A stretch of 64,000 bases of DNA, taken from Albugo candida (taxonomy: Eukaryota > Oomycota > Peronosporomycetes > Albuginales). Positions 1 through 13,571 of the stretch are shown piece after piece. Made by a program: the position numbers and the translations under genes. The notes below the pieces were generated by a model. It worked only from the letters and a program-made list of their open reading frames with translations, was not told the DNA's origin and did not search any database. Location of the stretch: contig JBDOQK010000085.1 of NCBI GenBank assembly GCA_040437565.1, positions 1 through 64,000 on the forward strand, read 5' to 3'. Position 1 is the first letter of the stretch. Every line of letters begins with the position of its first letter.

Positions 1-230
1 AACTCCTCACTTCTTCGTAACTGCGACTACAAGGCGCTAAAATGTGGTTTGTGCGGCCAACAATAAGCGATCGATGGTTTCGACTGATACAATATTACTA
101 CACAACCAAGAGGCATACAGACACCATGCATTAATTGATCACTTGAAGTACATCCGTCATACTTTACCGTCCGCGCGTTTGGATAATGATAATCCAAGAT
201 TGGCTATCAGGCTATTTTGTTTGGCTTCTG
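1..230 (-). mobile_element. hAT-type (DUF659) transposase remnant, distal part
   Basis: This is the continuation of the BED-finger/DUF659 remnant at 4757-5321, separated from it by the Copia insertion. Read on the minus strand away from the LTR, the frames give pieces that resemble the middle of DUF659 proteins: a short ADG stretch, then INAWCLYASW and VSVET, which parallel the family's DGWTN...IINF...SVET pattern. The pieces fall in different frames and are interrupted by stops, so this is a dead copy. It runs off the left edge of the window. The match is by eye to a remembered family pattern, so the assignment is moderate. Confidence 0.45.
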
Positions 231-393
231 TGTTGAAACGTACACTGTAGTTGTAGCACCGAGTGTGCAGTATACACGACATGCGAAATGACGACTATGA
301 GGTATGACACATAATTCGAGAGGTCGTGATTAGTGGCCCGTAGGAGGCTGTCAAACTTGATATTATACTTCCCCTTTTGTACGAAAGCTAACA
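231..393 (+). repeat. 5' LTR of the Copia element
   Basis: Starts TGTTGAAACG and ends CTAACAG. Matches 4594-4756 at about 85% by eye (about 24 differences over 163 positions). Preceded by the target duplication TTCTG at 226-230. Confidence 0.88.
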
Positions 394-3300
394 GGTTATG
401 AGCCTAAAAACGTTTGGTGGCAACAGCGACAAGATGAAGAAGCCTGACGACTTGCTCTCGTACGGAAACTACTTCCATTGGGAATTCAACATGAAGATGA
501 CTCTAGCACGCAAGGGACTACTGAATCATATAATGGAAATGAAGTCAGAGGACGAGTCGGATGCGGATTGGAGAGTCAAAGACATGAAAGCGTTTGCGAT
601 TATCGCCCAAGGAGTCGAAGTGGAGCATCACGCAAAGATTCGTCATGCGAGAACAGCCAACGAAGTATGGGATCTACTTGAAGAATATTGAAACAAGCGC
701 AATATTCAGAACAGAATAGCTCCAACACGAAGACTGCATGAGATTCGAATGGAAGAGGGTAGCAATATGGTCGGCCATATAGATCGGTTTGACGAGCTCA
801 CAGTGAGCATGGAAGCAGTCTGAAACACGATGGATGAAGGAAGGAAGCTCACGATTTTCTCGGAAGCTTGCCCCCGAATACGAACTACTTGTCACAGTAC
901 TGTAGAATTCAGTTGGACTAACACTGATGGACGTAGAGAAAAGTTGCTGAAGGAACACGACAAGAAATAGCAACGAGAGACCTCGGAGGGTGGATTTCGT
1001 GTACGACACGGCAAAGTACAAGGACGGACAATGCGCCAACAACGAACTACAAATGAAGATTATAAGAAGCAAAGCAATTTGTGGAAGGTGCCATAGATGC
1101 GATAAATTGGGCCACAAGAAATATGAGTGCAAGATAAATCCTGCGACGGACGCGAATGAAACTGCATTTACAGGCCATGATGGTAGTAAACAAGGTTGGT
1201 TGCTGGACAGCGGAGCCTCGTCAAGATTTTTACGAATACCATGCGTTGGAGGATCCAATTGAAGTCCGTATCGCAGACGGAGCTAAGATGGAAGCAATTG
1301 GGAGAGGGAAAATTAGATTTCGTTACAAGAGTGGTACAATGGTGACGGTGAAGGGAGTATTACACATACCCATTCTGGATAGACGGTTACTATCAATTCC
1401 AAAGATAGCTCAACATGGACCAGACATGCGGTTCGGTGCAAATCAATGCGACATTTCTAGAAAAAATGACCTGGTGGTGTCAGCGAAGCTCGAGGTAACG
1501 TGTACACACTCAACTTGGAACATGATCGAGCCATGATACTTGATCACAATAATGCTGAAAGCAAGTGGGAGATGTGGCATGCCAGAATGGGCCTTCCAAG
1601 TCACACAATATGCGATAAAACACAGCAGTGGACGGAAGGTTTACCAAGAATTTGGGACAAAGATGGAAATTTGTGCAGTGGATGTCTTCAAGGAATGATG
1701 ACTGTGGCATGATTCCCCAAGGAATCAAAGACGAAGATTACGCAACCATTACAATTAGTTCACTCAGATGTCATGGGACCCATGAAGACCAAAACCCCTG
1801 GTGCACTCCGATTTATGCTGCCATTTATTGATAACTTCTGCACATTTGTGAACGTATACTTCTTAAAGACCAAAAATGAGGTGACAACAAATTTCATCGA
1901 GTACAAAGCAGAAATGGAACTACAGGTCGGAACGAAAATTAAAGCTATGCGCACGCACAATGGAGGAGAAATCAAGAACAAGAGGTTCGAGGAATTTTGC
2001 CACATTAATGGAATAATTCACCAGACAACAGTACCTCACGGCCCGCAGCAAAACGGACTTGCAGAGAAAATGACCAGGACGATCACGGAAATAGCGAGAA
2101 GTATGATGACCTACAAGGGTGTTGCACAGACTTGGTGGGTTGAAGCGATAAATACCGCGGTTCACCTGATCAATCGAACCACAAACGGCCAATTCATGAA
2201 TACGACTCCAATCGAGAAGTGTTTCAAGACAAAGCCGCAACTACATTACTTAGGGTAATTGGATCGCTCGGATACGCTCACGTTAACAAAACTAAGCGCA
2301 CGAAGTCTGACGCGAAGAGCTTCCTTTGCATGTTAGTGGGATATATGTCTCAAATACAAAAGGCTATAAATTTTACGATCTGGAGACACACACGGTTCAG
2401 ACCAAAAGAACGATCACACTTGACGAACGCGAAGTTGACAGTATATACGAGGATAAAGTGTCGAATGATACAGTGATTGATACCACAGCAATTCCTTACG
2501 AAGATGATGCGGACGATGATGGGCATTATGGAATGCATAATTGTGTAAACGTAGGTGTTAAAATAAAAGAAGAACACGAACACGATGACGTCAAGATGAA
2601 CAAACAGATGAGTGACATCGGACCTGAAGATGAAAGTGTAAGTCCCTGGCCGGGCTGTCACCAATCTTCTACAAAACAGTCACAACAGCTCATACACCAA
2701 CGTCGATGGATTCAAGATGGATTTTTCCAGCAAGAAGGAGTACTCAGTCAAACAACGGGTAGCCAGATGATCATTCAACAAGAGATAACTCGAAGACCCG
2801 ATATGGAACGGAACTGACGTCTCTTACCGAGAAAACCAGTGAGAGAGATGAATACGATACTGCACAAACTGAACACCAGCCCATAATGATGATTGATGCT
2901 GATAGTGCTGACAACCATATCGATGACAGCATCGTCGTGAAGAATAACAATGTTCCGTCAAGTGACAGAGATGATAAAGAACCTCCATCCAAGAGATTTA
3001 GATTGGAAAGCGACACGTCGTTGATGGTAGAAGTCGCAATGCTTACACAAAACATCCCACGATCGTACGAAGATGCAACCACCGGAGATGAAAAGACCAG
3101 CGGTCTAAAGCAATCAACAACGAATTCGTTGCATAAGCGCAACGTCACGTCGTCAATTGGGCAACGAAAACCAGTAATGAAGACCATTGGAACCTAGTGG
3201 GTCTGGGTCAAGAAGGAGACAGGCCCGACCCTACACTACAAAGCGAGATTGGTTGCGCTGAGCTTTTTGCAACATCACGTAGTCGATTTCTTCGAGACAT

Positions 3301-4593
3301 ATGTTGCTGTCGCAAGCATAAACTCGATTAAAATACTCCTATCAACGTGCTGTGCAATTGGATACATCATTAAACAAATTGATGTGGACACAGCGTATTT
3401 GAGTACCAAAGGGACTTAACATTGGCAAAGAATATGTTTTGAAGCTGAACCGTGCTTTATATGGACTAAAGCAGGCCTCACATTCGTGGAACTCAACCAT
3501 TCATAGTGCATTGATAAAACTGGAATTTGAAGCATGTGGTGCTGATCGATGCGTCTACAAGAAGAAGGGTCGTGATGGTTGGATTTACTTGTGTCTTTAC
3601 GTGGATTATATGATCGTAGCAGCTAAATCAAGCGATACCGTAAGCAAAGTGAAAATTCAAATTTCACGACGATTTCAGAGTAAAGACCTTGGGCCAGTAA
3701 AATACCTCCTGGGTATGGAGATAAATTACGACCAAGAGAAGCACGCCATGTCGATCACATAGAAGAAATATTTGGGAACGACCGCAGAAATATTCAAGCA
3801 GAATCATAATCGTACTGTAGAGAATCCATGTGATCCAGGTACTAGACTTTCAAAAAAATACAGTCCGACGACAAAAGAATAAAAAGAACTCATGAACCGC
3901 ACACCGTATAGCCAACTTATTGGGCGGTTGGTGTATGTTGCAACGTGCACACGGCCGGATGTGGCATTCGCTGTGAGTCAGCTTGGACGTTTTGCATCTA
4001 ACCCTGGATCGAACGAAGCATTCGAAATCAGCTATCAGAGTGTTGCGATACTTAAAATCGACGGTGACATTCGGAATACACTACACCTTCGATAGGGCTC
4101 CAAATCAATTGACTACATACTATGATGCAGATTGGAGAAACAACTTGGATGACCGCAGGTCTGGGAGTGGTGTATTAACACTACTGAATGGGGGGCAGTT
4201 GCATTCAAGTCAAAGTACCAACGTACAAAGGCTTTGAGTACCTCAGAAGAGGAGTACATGGCAATGAACATGTGTACATCGGACGTACTATGGAACATAG
4301 AAATGCTTTCCGACCTCCGGTATGAGCAGAAGAATCCAACAATTGTCTGGGAAGATAACTAGGAAGCTATCGCACTTGCCGCGCATCCAGGATATCATGC
4401 ACGAACGGAGCATGTGGATATCCGCTATCACTTTATCCGTGAGAAGATAACGACAGGGTTAATAAAAGTGATGTACAAGTAAACGAAGTACCAACTAGCA
4501 GACGTTCTGACGGAAGCACTGGGAACAAAATGAATACAATTCATTCTTGATGCAATGGGTATCATGTCAGCGAACAGCTACATTGAGTGGAAG

Positions 4594-4756
4594 TGTTGAA
4601 ACGTACACTAAAGCTGAAGCACCGAGTGCGCAGCACACACGACATGCGAAACGACGACTATGACGTCTGACACATAATTTGAGAGGTAGTGATTAGTGCC
4701 CGTAGGTGACTGTTAATCTTGATAATATAGTTTCCCTTTTGACCGAAAACTTACAG
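4594..4756 (+). repeat. 3' LTR of the Copia element
   Basis: Direct repeat of 231-393, preceded by a short purine-rich tract and followed by TTCTG at 4757-4761, the second copy of the target duplication. Confidence 0.88.
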
Positions 4757-5321
4757 TTCTGGTATTCATTATCGAGCAATTCCCCTCCAATCTTCTCTCG
4801 GCTGGGAATTCTTAGACCGGGGCGAACAGCTGAGAAGCACTCATGCCAATTTGCACTTTTAAACACCGCAAACGATAGGCTAGAGCGATGGATTGCCTTT
4901 TCTAATAGTCCTTCCAGTTGGTTTGCTTTTCGGAAAGAAAGAATCTATAAATTTACCAGCTGTTCCTGTTGCTTCTCTTGGTAAGTTGCTGTTGACGCTG
5001 AGAGCTTTGACCCTGACCACTTGTTGACTCTGAACTAGTCCCAGCTCTGTTTGAATTTGCCATCACGCCGTAACTGTTACTTATACTGCTCCTTCTGTTC
5101 CACCCACCTTCCTGAGGAGCTTTGCTCGAAGGTGGGAGTCTACCAATTCCATCTCTGCCCCTGGCGGAACACTCTTTTGAGTGGTCCTTCAGCCGTTGCG
5201 CCGAGGCAACGACTGACTTGCTACAGACATTACATCGCGCTCTTTCTGATCTTTTGTTCCCATCAGGATCCTTATACTTGGGACCAAAGAGCAACGAGAT
5301 AGGATCTTGAGGGCGAGGCAT
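4757..5321 (-). pseudogene. BED zinc finger / DUF659 hAT-type transposase remnant, proximal part
   Basis: Reading the minus strand from the ATG at 5321, the first ~120 codons give a BED-type zinc finger: MPRPQDPISLLFGPKYKD, then CNVCSK and KDHSKEC (C-x2-C...H-x4-C), followed by a Ser/Gln-rich linker. The frame is then lost. In another frame the sequence continues as SLSFAVFKSANWHECF and PSREKIGGELLDNEY, which is the start of the DUF659 domain typical of hAT-like transposases and their domesticated relatives. The Copia element is inserted just after this point and the remnant resumes at 1-230. Frameshifts and stops show it is dead. It could instead be a decayed host BED-finger gene of transposon origin. 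Confidence 0.65.
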
Positions 5322-5507
5322 TGGCCTTTGATAATTTGTACTCGGTAACGAGTTGCTGTCGCCGTGAGTCGTGCCACAAATCCTCTGCTGGTACGATTAC
5401 CACCTGTTGGCTCCTTTCCTATCATGTTAAATAAAGCAACAGAAGGAAAGATGAAAAACTATCACTCTCTCTCTAAATCAATGTGCTGCACAAGTGCCAA
5501 GTGATGA

Positions 5508-5537
5508 GTGATGAATGATGAATGATGAATGATGAAT
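5508..5537 (+). repeat. 7-bp microsatellite (ATGAATG)n
   Basis: About four tandem copies of ATGAATG, in a stretch without recognisable coding sequence between the hAT remnant and the LINE. Confidence 0.85.
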
Positions 5538-5879
5538 ACAATAGCAGCACATACAGGAGTAGTGGAGGATTGCAGAATGATTCAGCGGCTGGGAAGAAGA
5601 TATTTCCACAGAAATGAACTGGACGCAAACCAAAGAATTTTGTATTGTGTTTTTGCAAGAAAGTCCACTGAAATTGTATGGCGGAAAAAGACAAAGAATC
5701 CTGTATAAAACGGGTATAAACAATGTTTGTCTTGTCCAAATGCGGAATATATTTTTGACAAATTGAAAGTGGTGATATCGCCCAGCTCTCCGTCAATCTT
5801 AGCTTTTTCCTAGAAGAAAATGCAACACTTTACCTCTCCAAACAAGATGGCGAAACGAAGTTGATCGCTGGTCCACTTA

Positions 5880-8800
5880 ATCGCGAATGCTAAAGGCTCC
5901 TCGATTTTTTCACCGTGGTACAATATGTCAGCACTCACTGTGTATGTCAATGGAATTAATAAAAACGGTCATCTTTTTATATACCATGTTCTATCACAAT
6001 CCATTTTTTAGTTCAAGAAACCAAATTTCACAATCACAACAGCCTAGAATTCTTTTAGTTACTATTACGTTCAAAATGCAGGGCAAAATGTTTACCAATG
6101 ACCACAACAGTGTTATTCTCCACCCAACTCGAATCGCAATGGTGGTGTGATGACTATCCTTCGTCCGTACTTTCCCGATTCGAACGAAGCATTCGAGATC
6201 GCTTTTTGGTCTTGCGTCCTCTCATTCACGATGCACCGGTCAAGGCCGAGGTATGAGTGACGTTCTTCGAGTTATTGCTCTCCAACACTTTTAAATTGGC
6301 CGCAACACATCTCGTATTTGGTGATTTAACACACCCCTCGATCCGTTGTCGATGCTTCGAGTGAGACACTTCAACACGAATCAAGGCCATCAGCGTGTTT
6401 GGAATGGCTTCCGCAGGTTGGTATGGTAGACGCTTGCCAAATCCAACATCCGACTGGAAAAAAATCGCAGATCCATTACCGTGCAAGAATCGACTAGATT
6501 ACATCTACATATCGAAAGAGCTATTTAATATATTGCATACAAAACCGCTGGATACTTTAGTTTTGTCCACGACATGCGGGACATCACCTGGCACAACCAA
6601 TAATTATACACCTCATATAGATTTTGCATTTAATGATTTTATTTTATCAAAATGAATATTTGAATTTTAGCATACTTGATAATTATTTTTTTATTTTTTC
6701 AGCAAAGCAAAAATACAATTGGAAATTATATTAAATTTGATTTTTGCTTATCCAACTCAATCTCCGGGATGAGGATATTGGAAGTGTTTATTACCACTTT
6801 TTTAAGCGAATTTGATTCTCGAACAGTTGCTGACAGCTTTGAATCCCGGAACAATGCAGGAAAGATATCGACGAAAATCGAGAAATAGATTCAAGGAACT
6901 AATAAAAAGATTGCACAAGATAGCTGGCGTGATGTTGAGCCTAGCCCGCATGTTTTGGAAGCCGAAACAGCTCAATACCATACCCAAGACACCAACCAGT
7001 CGCGTCATTATACCATTTCGAGTCTCGAATAATCATACTTTTAGTCGAAAATAATGCCAAATTCAACAAGATGAAATCTTAGCTAATTACGTGAAGCATA
7101 TAAAGAACGACTCCAAGCATTGTTTCGCCCTCCGGGTAGTTCCGGGTAGTTCCGGGTAGTTCTTGTCGTCGCGTGCCGATTGAAAATGTGACCAGATAAC
7201 GCGGCACCGTTACATCGAACCCGAGGGAAATTAGTGACATAAGAAGAGATCATTGGGGTCGTGTCATGAGCTCTCCCTATAGCTCCGAGCCGACTAAGCT
7301 GATTCATGTGAAAGAAATCAAAAAAAGCTAGTGGATTCCATTGGGGTTTCACTTGCTGCTGAAAAGAAAAACCGTCTCTCAACCAGATTGAATACGACCG
7401 AATGATGGAAGCGATCGAGCACATGCGAATTAGTTCCTCTCCAGTTCTATATGAAGGACCAGCTTCTTTATATCAGCTTGACCCGGAAACGTTTGGCAAG
7501 TGTGAAGATCGTGTTCAAATATCAGTTGGAAAGAGGTATCTTGATTCGATCACAACGTCACTCGGCAATCACCTTGTTATACAAAAAAGGATCACGAGGT
7601 CATCCTGGCAAGATCAACCGATCGCACTTCTTTCACGTCGATATTAAAACACTTTTAAGAATATTGGCGCATCGATTGCAAAGGGTTTTGTCGAAGTTGA
7701 TACATCAAGACCAAAAAAAGCATTTATGCGAGGAAGGTCGATGCATCACTATATTCGACATCTCACCGTCATACAAGACTTGGTCACTCATTGCAGAGAG
7801 GATGCGTATGAGACTTTTTCTCGACTTTCAGCAAGCTTTTGCGTTTTGGTAAAAATGGGCGCTGAAAAACGTTTTGTCGACTGGATTCGTCTTCTGTACA
7901 CCAGCACGAAGGCGAAGTTGATGATTAGTGGAAATACTACACCGTCTATTACACCACATGTCGTGGATTTCGTGGATTTCGTGGAAAATAAGAAGTGATG
8001 TATTATTTGGAAAGCTCTTTAGTTCGCTATCCTATCTCTAAGCCTTTCCCTTCGCACGATTGCTCACACAGGCCAGTCATATGACGTTGTGGGAACACGT
8101 GTACTTACGCAATGTATAGAATATGCAATTTGGATGATGACGTATACGACTATCCGTTAGGAACATGTTAAGAACACGCTCATTATGACACCTTAACGTA
8201 GAGTTAAACAAGGCGGTTCTCCCTCAAGCATGAATGTTTCTTATGACGATCAAACCTCTGGAAAATTTACTTNNNNNNNNNNNNNNNNNNNNNNNNNNNN
8301 NNNNNNNNNNNNNNNNNNNNNNNNNNNNNNNNNNNNNNNNNNNNNNNNNNNNNNNNNNNNNNNNNNNNNNNNTCGTGGATTTCGTGGAAAATAAGAAGTG
8401 ATGTATTATTTGGAAAGCTCTTTAGTTCGCTATCCTATCTCTAAGCCTTTCCCTTCGCACGATTGCTCACACAGGCCAGTCATATGACGTTGTGGGAACA
8501 CGTGTACTTACGCAATGTATAGAATATGCAATTTGGATGATGACGTATACGACTATCCGTTAGGAACATGTTAAGAACACGCTCATTATGACACCTTAAC
8601 GTAGATTTCAACAAGGCGGTTCTCCCTCAAGCATGAATGTTTCTTATGACGATCAAACCTCTGGAAAATTTACTTCGTCAACATGAAGGATGTGGCATTT
8701 GGATTGATGGCAAGCCTGTCGCCACTGAATTATTTCCTGTGGACGATTCTACATTGCTTTTAGAAACACCAAATGGGGTTTTGGCGCAGCTCGAACTCTT

Positions 8801-9480
8801 ATAAGCCTATTGCGATGGATTTGGTGCGAACCTCAACTTGAGCAAATCATTGGACCATTCCGTGTCCTCGTGTTCCCAATTTGCGACCATAATGGTTCCG
8901 GAGGATTCGGTCAAGCTTTCGACAGTGGCAATCTATGCTAATTCGATTTGTGCTTTGAAACAAAAAGAAATCAAGCACGTTCACCTGATCATCAAAGAGT
9001 ATTTGTATTTTGCTCGACAAGATGGTGGACTGCAAGTTTCTTTCTTAGTGGGACGACTAAAGCTAGAACCTTTCTTTGAAACACACAAGCCGAGATGTAT
9101 TCATCATTACACCACATCCACATGGAGAAATGACTCAATAAGAGAGCACATCTTCTTGATGGAAACACGCATTTTAAGTGTGGTATCAAATGGATTGTAA
9201 TTTCAGATTTGCACGTTCTCCAACGCCGTCAGCAATACATGGAAGAACCGATGTGGTTCCAATGCGACCGAAAATTACACTATGAATCTTCTATTCGTAT
9301 TCCGAGTACGCAAACTTTTGTTATAGTCTTGGCATGGTGGACAAACTCCATCGCATATTTCGGAAGTCTTTTGCTACACTTTCTAGATCCAAAGTCTTCA
9401 AAAACTTTTTCGAGAAATCGACACATCTCCAACGAAAAGATCTTTCGTCGATATATATTACAACAACGAAGCTAAAAACA
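5880..9480 (+). mobile_element. L1-like non-LTR retrotransposon (LINE), decayed
   Basis: The plus strand carries pieces of an endonuclease and a reverse transcriptase in LINE order. An AP-endonuclease-like part lies at about 6060-6520, with THLVFGD and KNRLDYIYIS, the usual GD(F)N and RLDYI(Y) positions. Reverse transcriptase motifs follow at about 7400-8860: RILAHRLQRVL, then MRGRSMHHYIRHL, LDFQQAF, FVDWIRLLYTSTKAKLMI, and ELFPVDDSTLL, where an ADD core would be expected. Downstream, to about 9480, is sequence resembling the C-terminal part. Frames change repeatedly and stops are frequent, so this is a dead element. An assembly gap with a 300-bp duplicated flank sits inside it (8273-8372). 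Neither end is clear and no target duplication or poly(A) tail was found. Confidence 0.8.
7131..7160 (+). repeat. 10-bp tandem repeat, three copies
   Basis: TCCGGGTAGT occurs three times in a row inside the decayed LINE. A short local duplication with no sign of function. Confidence 0.9.
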
Positions 9481-9585
9481 TCATANNNNNNNNNNNNNNN
9501 NNNNNNNNNNNNNNNNNNNNNNNNNNNNNNNNNNNNNNNNNNNNNNNNNNNNNNNNNNNNNNNNNNNNNNNNNNNNNNNNNNNNN

Positions 9586-12500
9586 TTACCTGTACCGATC
9601 GTAATCGTCTTTTTTTCGACCAGCGCTCAGCAACTCTGACAACTTCAGCACTTTCCGTGGTCTACACCACATTTAGTGCGCACATTCGGTACTGTTGAAG
9701 AGTGCTACGATCAAGATGAACGTATTCGGCTTGCAAAAAATTGTTGGATAAACTCGCAAAGAAAGGTTCATTTGGTGCTTTATTCCGAAGTCGGCAAAGA
9801 TTGCTGCGGGTCGACACTGGCAAGTAGAAATGCAAGTGCAACAAAGAACCTAGTCCTCGTTGGATGGCTACGTTGAATCTAGTGTGGCTGACATCAATTC
9901 GCAAATCACGTGTTAGAGCAGGAATCTTAGTTTTCCGGAGGGTATATTTCAATTCTGGACAATTCAATACTTTCAACAAGCACGAGCGCATAGCGCATTA
10001 CTTCTCTCCAGCCTTCCTCCAATTTATAGCGTTGATTTTGCAAGGATTACGCGTGAACATTGATAATAGAGTACACTGAACCTACGAATCACTCCTGCGC
10101 GCATTCCGAACACATNNNNNNNNNNNNNNNNNNNNNNNNNNNNNNNNNNNNNNNNNNNNNNNNNNNNNNNNNNNNNNNNNNNNNNNNNNNNNNNNNNNNN
10201 NNNNNNNNNNNNNNNCAATTCAATACTTTCAACAAGCACGAGCGCATAGCGCATTACTTCTCTCCAGCCTTCCTCCAATTTATAGCGTTGATTTTGCAAG
10301 GATTACGCGTGAACATTGATAATAGAGTACACTGAACCTACGAATCACTCCTGCGCGCATTCCGAACACATATGTGTCACGCAGGATGGGTCACTGATAT
10401 ACTCGGTACATGGCAAATTAATCAGTAAACATGCCACCAAACCCGAGCAGAATTCGTGGCCCTTTTATAGGTGACTTTTGTGGGCTTACAGAATGGAGTC
10501 ATCGATCGAGTTTGATTCAAGCCAATTAGCCTATGGTAGCATTTTGAATACTGATAATGTCCATCAGCGTAGCAGGCTCTCTCCATTATCGATCTCTGTA
10601 TTCATCTCAGAAGGGAGGCTTTCAGACGCTCTTTGGATTGGGAGCTGGTATATTACCGATGAAGCAAGACGAAAATGCATTTAGTAGCAAAGAAAGTCAA
10701 GCAAGTCTGCTTGCGCAATCATAACATCGTTTGCGGAGCTGAATATTTTCACAGAGGATCGTCAGATGTTAGTTACTCAGAATTCAACTATGCCTCGCCA
10801 GGATCGTTATCGTACCACACGGACGTCGTGTTTCTTTTGCTATACGTTGAGGCGTATGCGAGTACAATTAAACAAAAACGCTACCTGTTTGACAGTACCC
10901 ATGGTATCGGAATACAAAGACAAGTAGAATTTTGTATCGAAACTTTGTACGCCTTCTGGAAAATGGGGAGACGGCCTCTTTAAAATAAATTCTGAATTGT
11001 TCCAGTCAGCGAGAATTGACACTATCGATTCAGAAACAAGGCCCACGGGGTCAACGTATCTTGAGCATGGTGCTCGTACGATTTGACTTCTTTGGCAGGA
11101 AGTGTTCACGTGAAAGCAAACAGCTGCAAGCAGTTTGTCCATGTCAGCGAATATGCAAACAAACACACAAGAAAACTCACAAATGGCCAGATTTCACGAA
11201 GTGGGCAGAGGTGAATTTAGATCAATCCGACAAATCTAATAATCAGCACATGAGAAGAATGCATTACATCTTTGAAAGAGGTGGTCATGGATGTCTTTTT
11301 TTGCGGTGCGTCCGGAAAAACTTTGCACCTAGAAATATAGAGCCAAGGAGGCAAGTAGTGCATGGTCGTTTTGCCCATCCGGATATGGATTGATTCACAT
11401 GGTCTCTCAACCATATAGACTCTGAAATGGAGTAGGCTAGCATACTCAGGTGAATGAGACACCACAGCGTCAGACAAACATTTAGTTTCGTCCCACATTA
11501 AATAAACTAGCGATTGTCCTACACGACCGCATTGATGTGCAGCGAATTATATTACATAGACAGTGATCCCAATGAGCTTTGATGAATCTGCCAACAGCCT
11601 CCGTTTCTCTCAACTCTTGAACCCGTATGGAATTACCATACCACGTCTCCTAGTGACATGGCCAATTCTTCAATAAGGTATCTAAAGAGCCTATATGGAG
11701 CTGACTCGTGTGAAAAGTAACTGGCTCCAGTGCATCGACTTGGGAAGAAAGCAGTGGTTATATGTTACATACAGCCTCTTCATTCCGCATTAAGTATTGT
11801 GCCTATCGCGTCCTGAACAATTCTATCATATCTTGAAACCTCATGACCTACAAACGACGAAGTGTCTTATCTCAGTAATTGCTAGTATGCGAGCACACCT
11901 CTCAATGAAGTTGTACATCTCCTATCGCCAACGAAAACGCCTGTCCCTGATGTACTCCTTCTCGCTGTGTCTGCGGAAGTTTTTGCTGTCATCATGGTGA
12001 ACATTCTACTTCCGAAACCCAAGAAATTGTCAATCAAGACTATGGGACAGAACATATTACTAAATAATTCAAGAAATAAGTCAGGAGAAAATCATTCTTG
12101 TATATTCAGTGCTAATTTCCAACCAGGAACAAGAAGCCACCAGTTCACAAATCCACCGACGCGGGAACTGAACTAGACCTGACAAACATGTGGAGCAACA
12201 ACGACAGTTTCTCAGTACAGTAACAAAGGAAAAAACAATGAGGAATCAGATATTTGCACTAAAACTTGAAAACCGGGAAACCGAGGATGCCTGCAACGCA
12301 AAAGTTCGGGCAGAGTGAACTTAACATCGTTTATTTTTGTGGCAGATTATAAAACGTTTTATTTTGAAGTGGAGAGGTGAATGCACGGGTGTATTTGCTC
12401 AAGTAACTCGAGCTTCTCTCTAACTCTACCAGCAGATACGCTCACATGAATAATCATTAGCTGAGCAAATATCTGAAACAGTGAAGACTCTTGCTGCAAC

Positions 12501-13571
12501 ACTGTATGATATTTGACGCTAGCCCATAACGAATTTTCAAGTTGAGGTTGCTCAGATAACGTGACGCGGCGTTCGCTCGCTCTTCTACATGCTATTATGT
12601 GTCCATCGACAACCAAAGGACCGCTCATGGTGTTCGCGTTATCAAGCGACAAGACGCATGAGAATATTAAGAGAGTGGCTTGCGAATGATAATGCAATAC
12701 GGAGCTAAGTAAAAAAATCGACGTAGTTGCTTTCTGAACGAATGCATTTCTGTCAACTTTGCCTGTACGATTAACCAATTTTAATCATACACAGTCCGAA
12801 CAACGTGTTCATTTCGTACTAGTGGGACTTTTTATTTGATTCAAGCTTTCGATCAAGTGAGCTCTCTTTGTCGCTTAATTTTTATACACTATGCCACTCT
12901 TTACCGTCGGATTGTTTCCCGCTCTGGGAACTTATAAGGTATATCCAGTGTATTACTAATTATTAAAAAGGACAGGTTCCATGAACATCTAACAAGCGGC
13001 AGCCCAATCANNNNNNNNNNNNNNNNNNNNNNNNNNNNNNNNNNNNNNNNNNNNNNNNNNNNNNNNNNNNNNNNNNNNNNNNNNNNNNNNNNNNNNNNNN
13101 NNNNNNNNNNCGTCGGATTGTTTCCCGCTTTGGGAACTTATAAGGTATATCCAGTGTATTAAGCAATCTTACTAATTATTAAAAAGGACAGGTTCCATGA
13201 AGATCTAACAAGCGGCAGCCCAATCAAATCATCTTATCACTTTGGATCTTTTATTATAACACGCATGGTATTATCTATAACAGGTATCGCTGCTTTACGC
13301 GGTTGCAATATATTCGAACATACAATGACAAGATGTTGTAACTTTTTCAGCCTGGTGCAACGAAAAAATGTGGACTATATTTTCAGTTGGATAGTAAATT
13401 GTGAAACCGTACGCACAACTGTACACATTTAGCGCTCTGTAGCCAACGATCACATGATTTCACCACAACTGTAAGCGTAAACAATATTGAGTGGAAGACA
13501 GTCACATTCTTCCACAAGTATTACTTCATTCAACAACGTGCAATCAACATCAGAAGCTCTCTATTCGGACT
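9586..13571. other. Gene-poor stretch, nothing recognised
   Basis: No reading frame here shows a recognisable motif or a convincing spliced structure. The first few hundred bases may be the decayed 3' end of the LINE. Two gaps have repeated flanks: 9960-10115 recurs at 10216-10371, and 12905-13010 recurs at 13111-13226 with a few small differences, which could be two alleles. The longest frames (minus 12359-12778, plus 11016-11393) lack start-context or family evidence and were not called. Confidence 0.5.

Larger units (their letters stand above)
231..4756 (+). mobile_element. Ty1/Copia LTR retrotransposon, degraded copy
   Basis: A full-length but broken Copia-type fossil. Two direct LTRs of about 163 bp (231-393 and 4594-4756) bound it, and a 5-bp duplication TTCTG flanks it (226-230 and 4757-4761). 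A primer-binding-like stretch follows the left LTR and a purine tract (GAGTGGAAG) precedes the right one. Parts occur in the Copia order: gag-like region (about 398-700), a CCHC zinc knuckle (about 1080-1130), protease with DSGAS (about 1205), GAG-pre-integrase and integrase core (about 1570-2240), reverse transcriptase (about 3430-3760, with ALYGLKQA and LYVD) and RNase H (about 4100-4500). The coding part carries several breaks and cannot be active. The LTRs agree at only about 85% by eye, so the insertion is old. Confidence 0.9.

Noticed and set aside
12359-12778. 139-codon minus-strand frame
   Set aside because: Opens in gene-poor sequence with no signal peptide, domain or splice support; compatible with chance.
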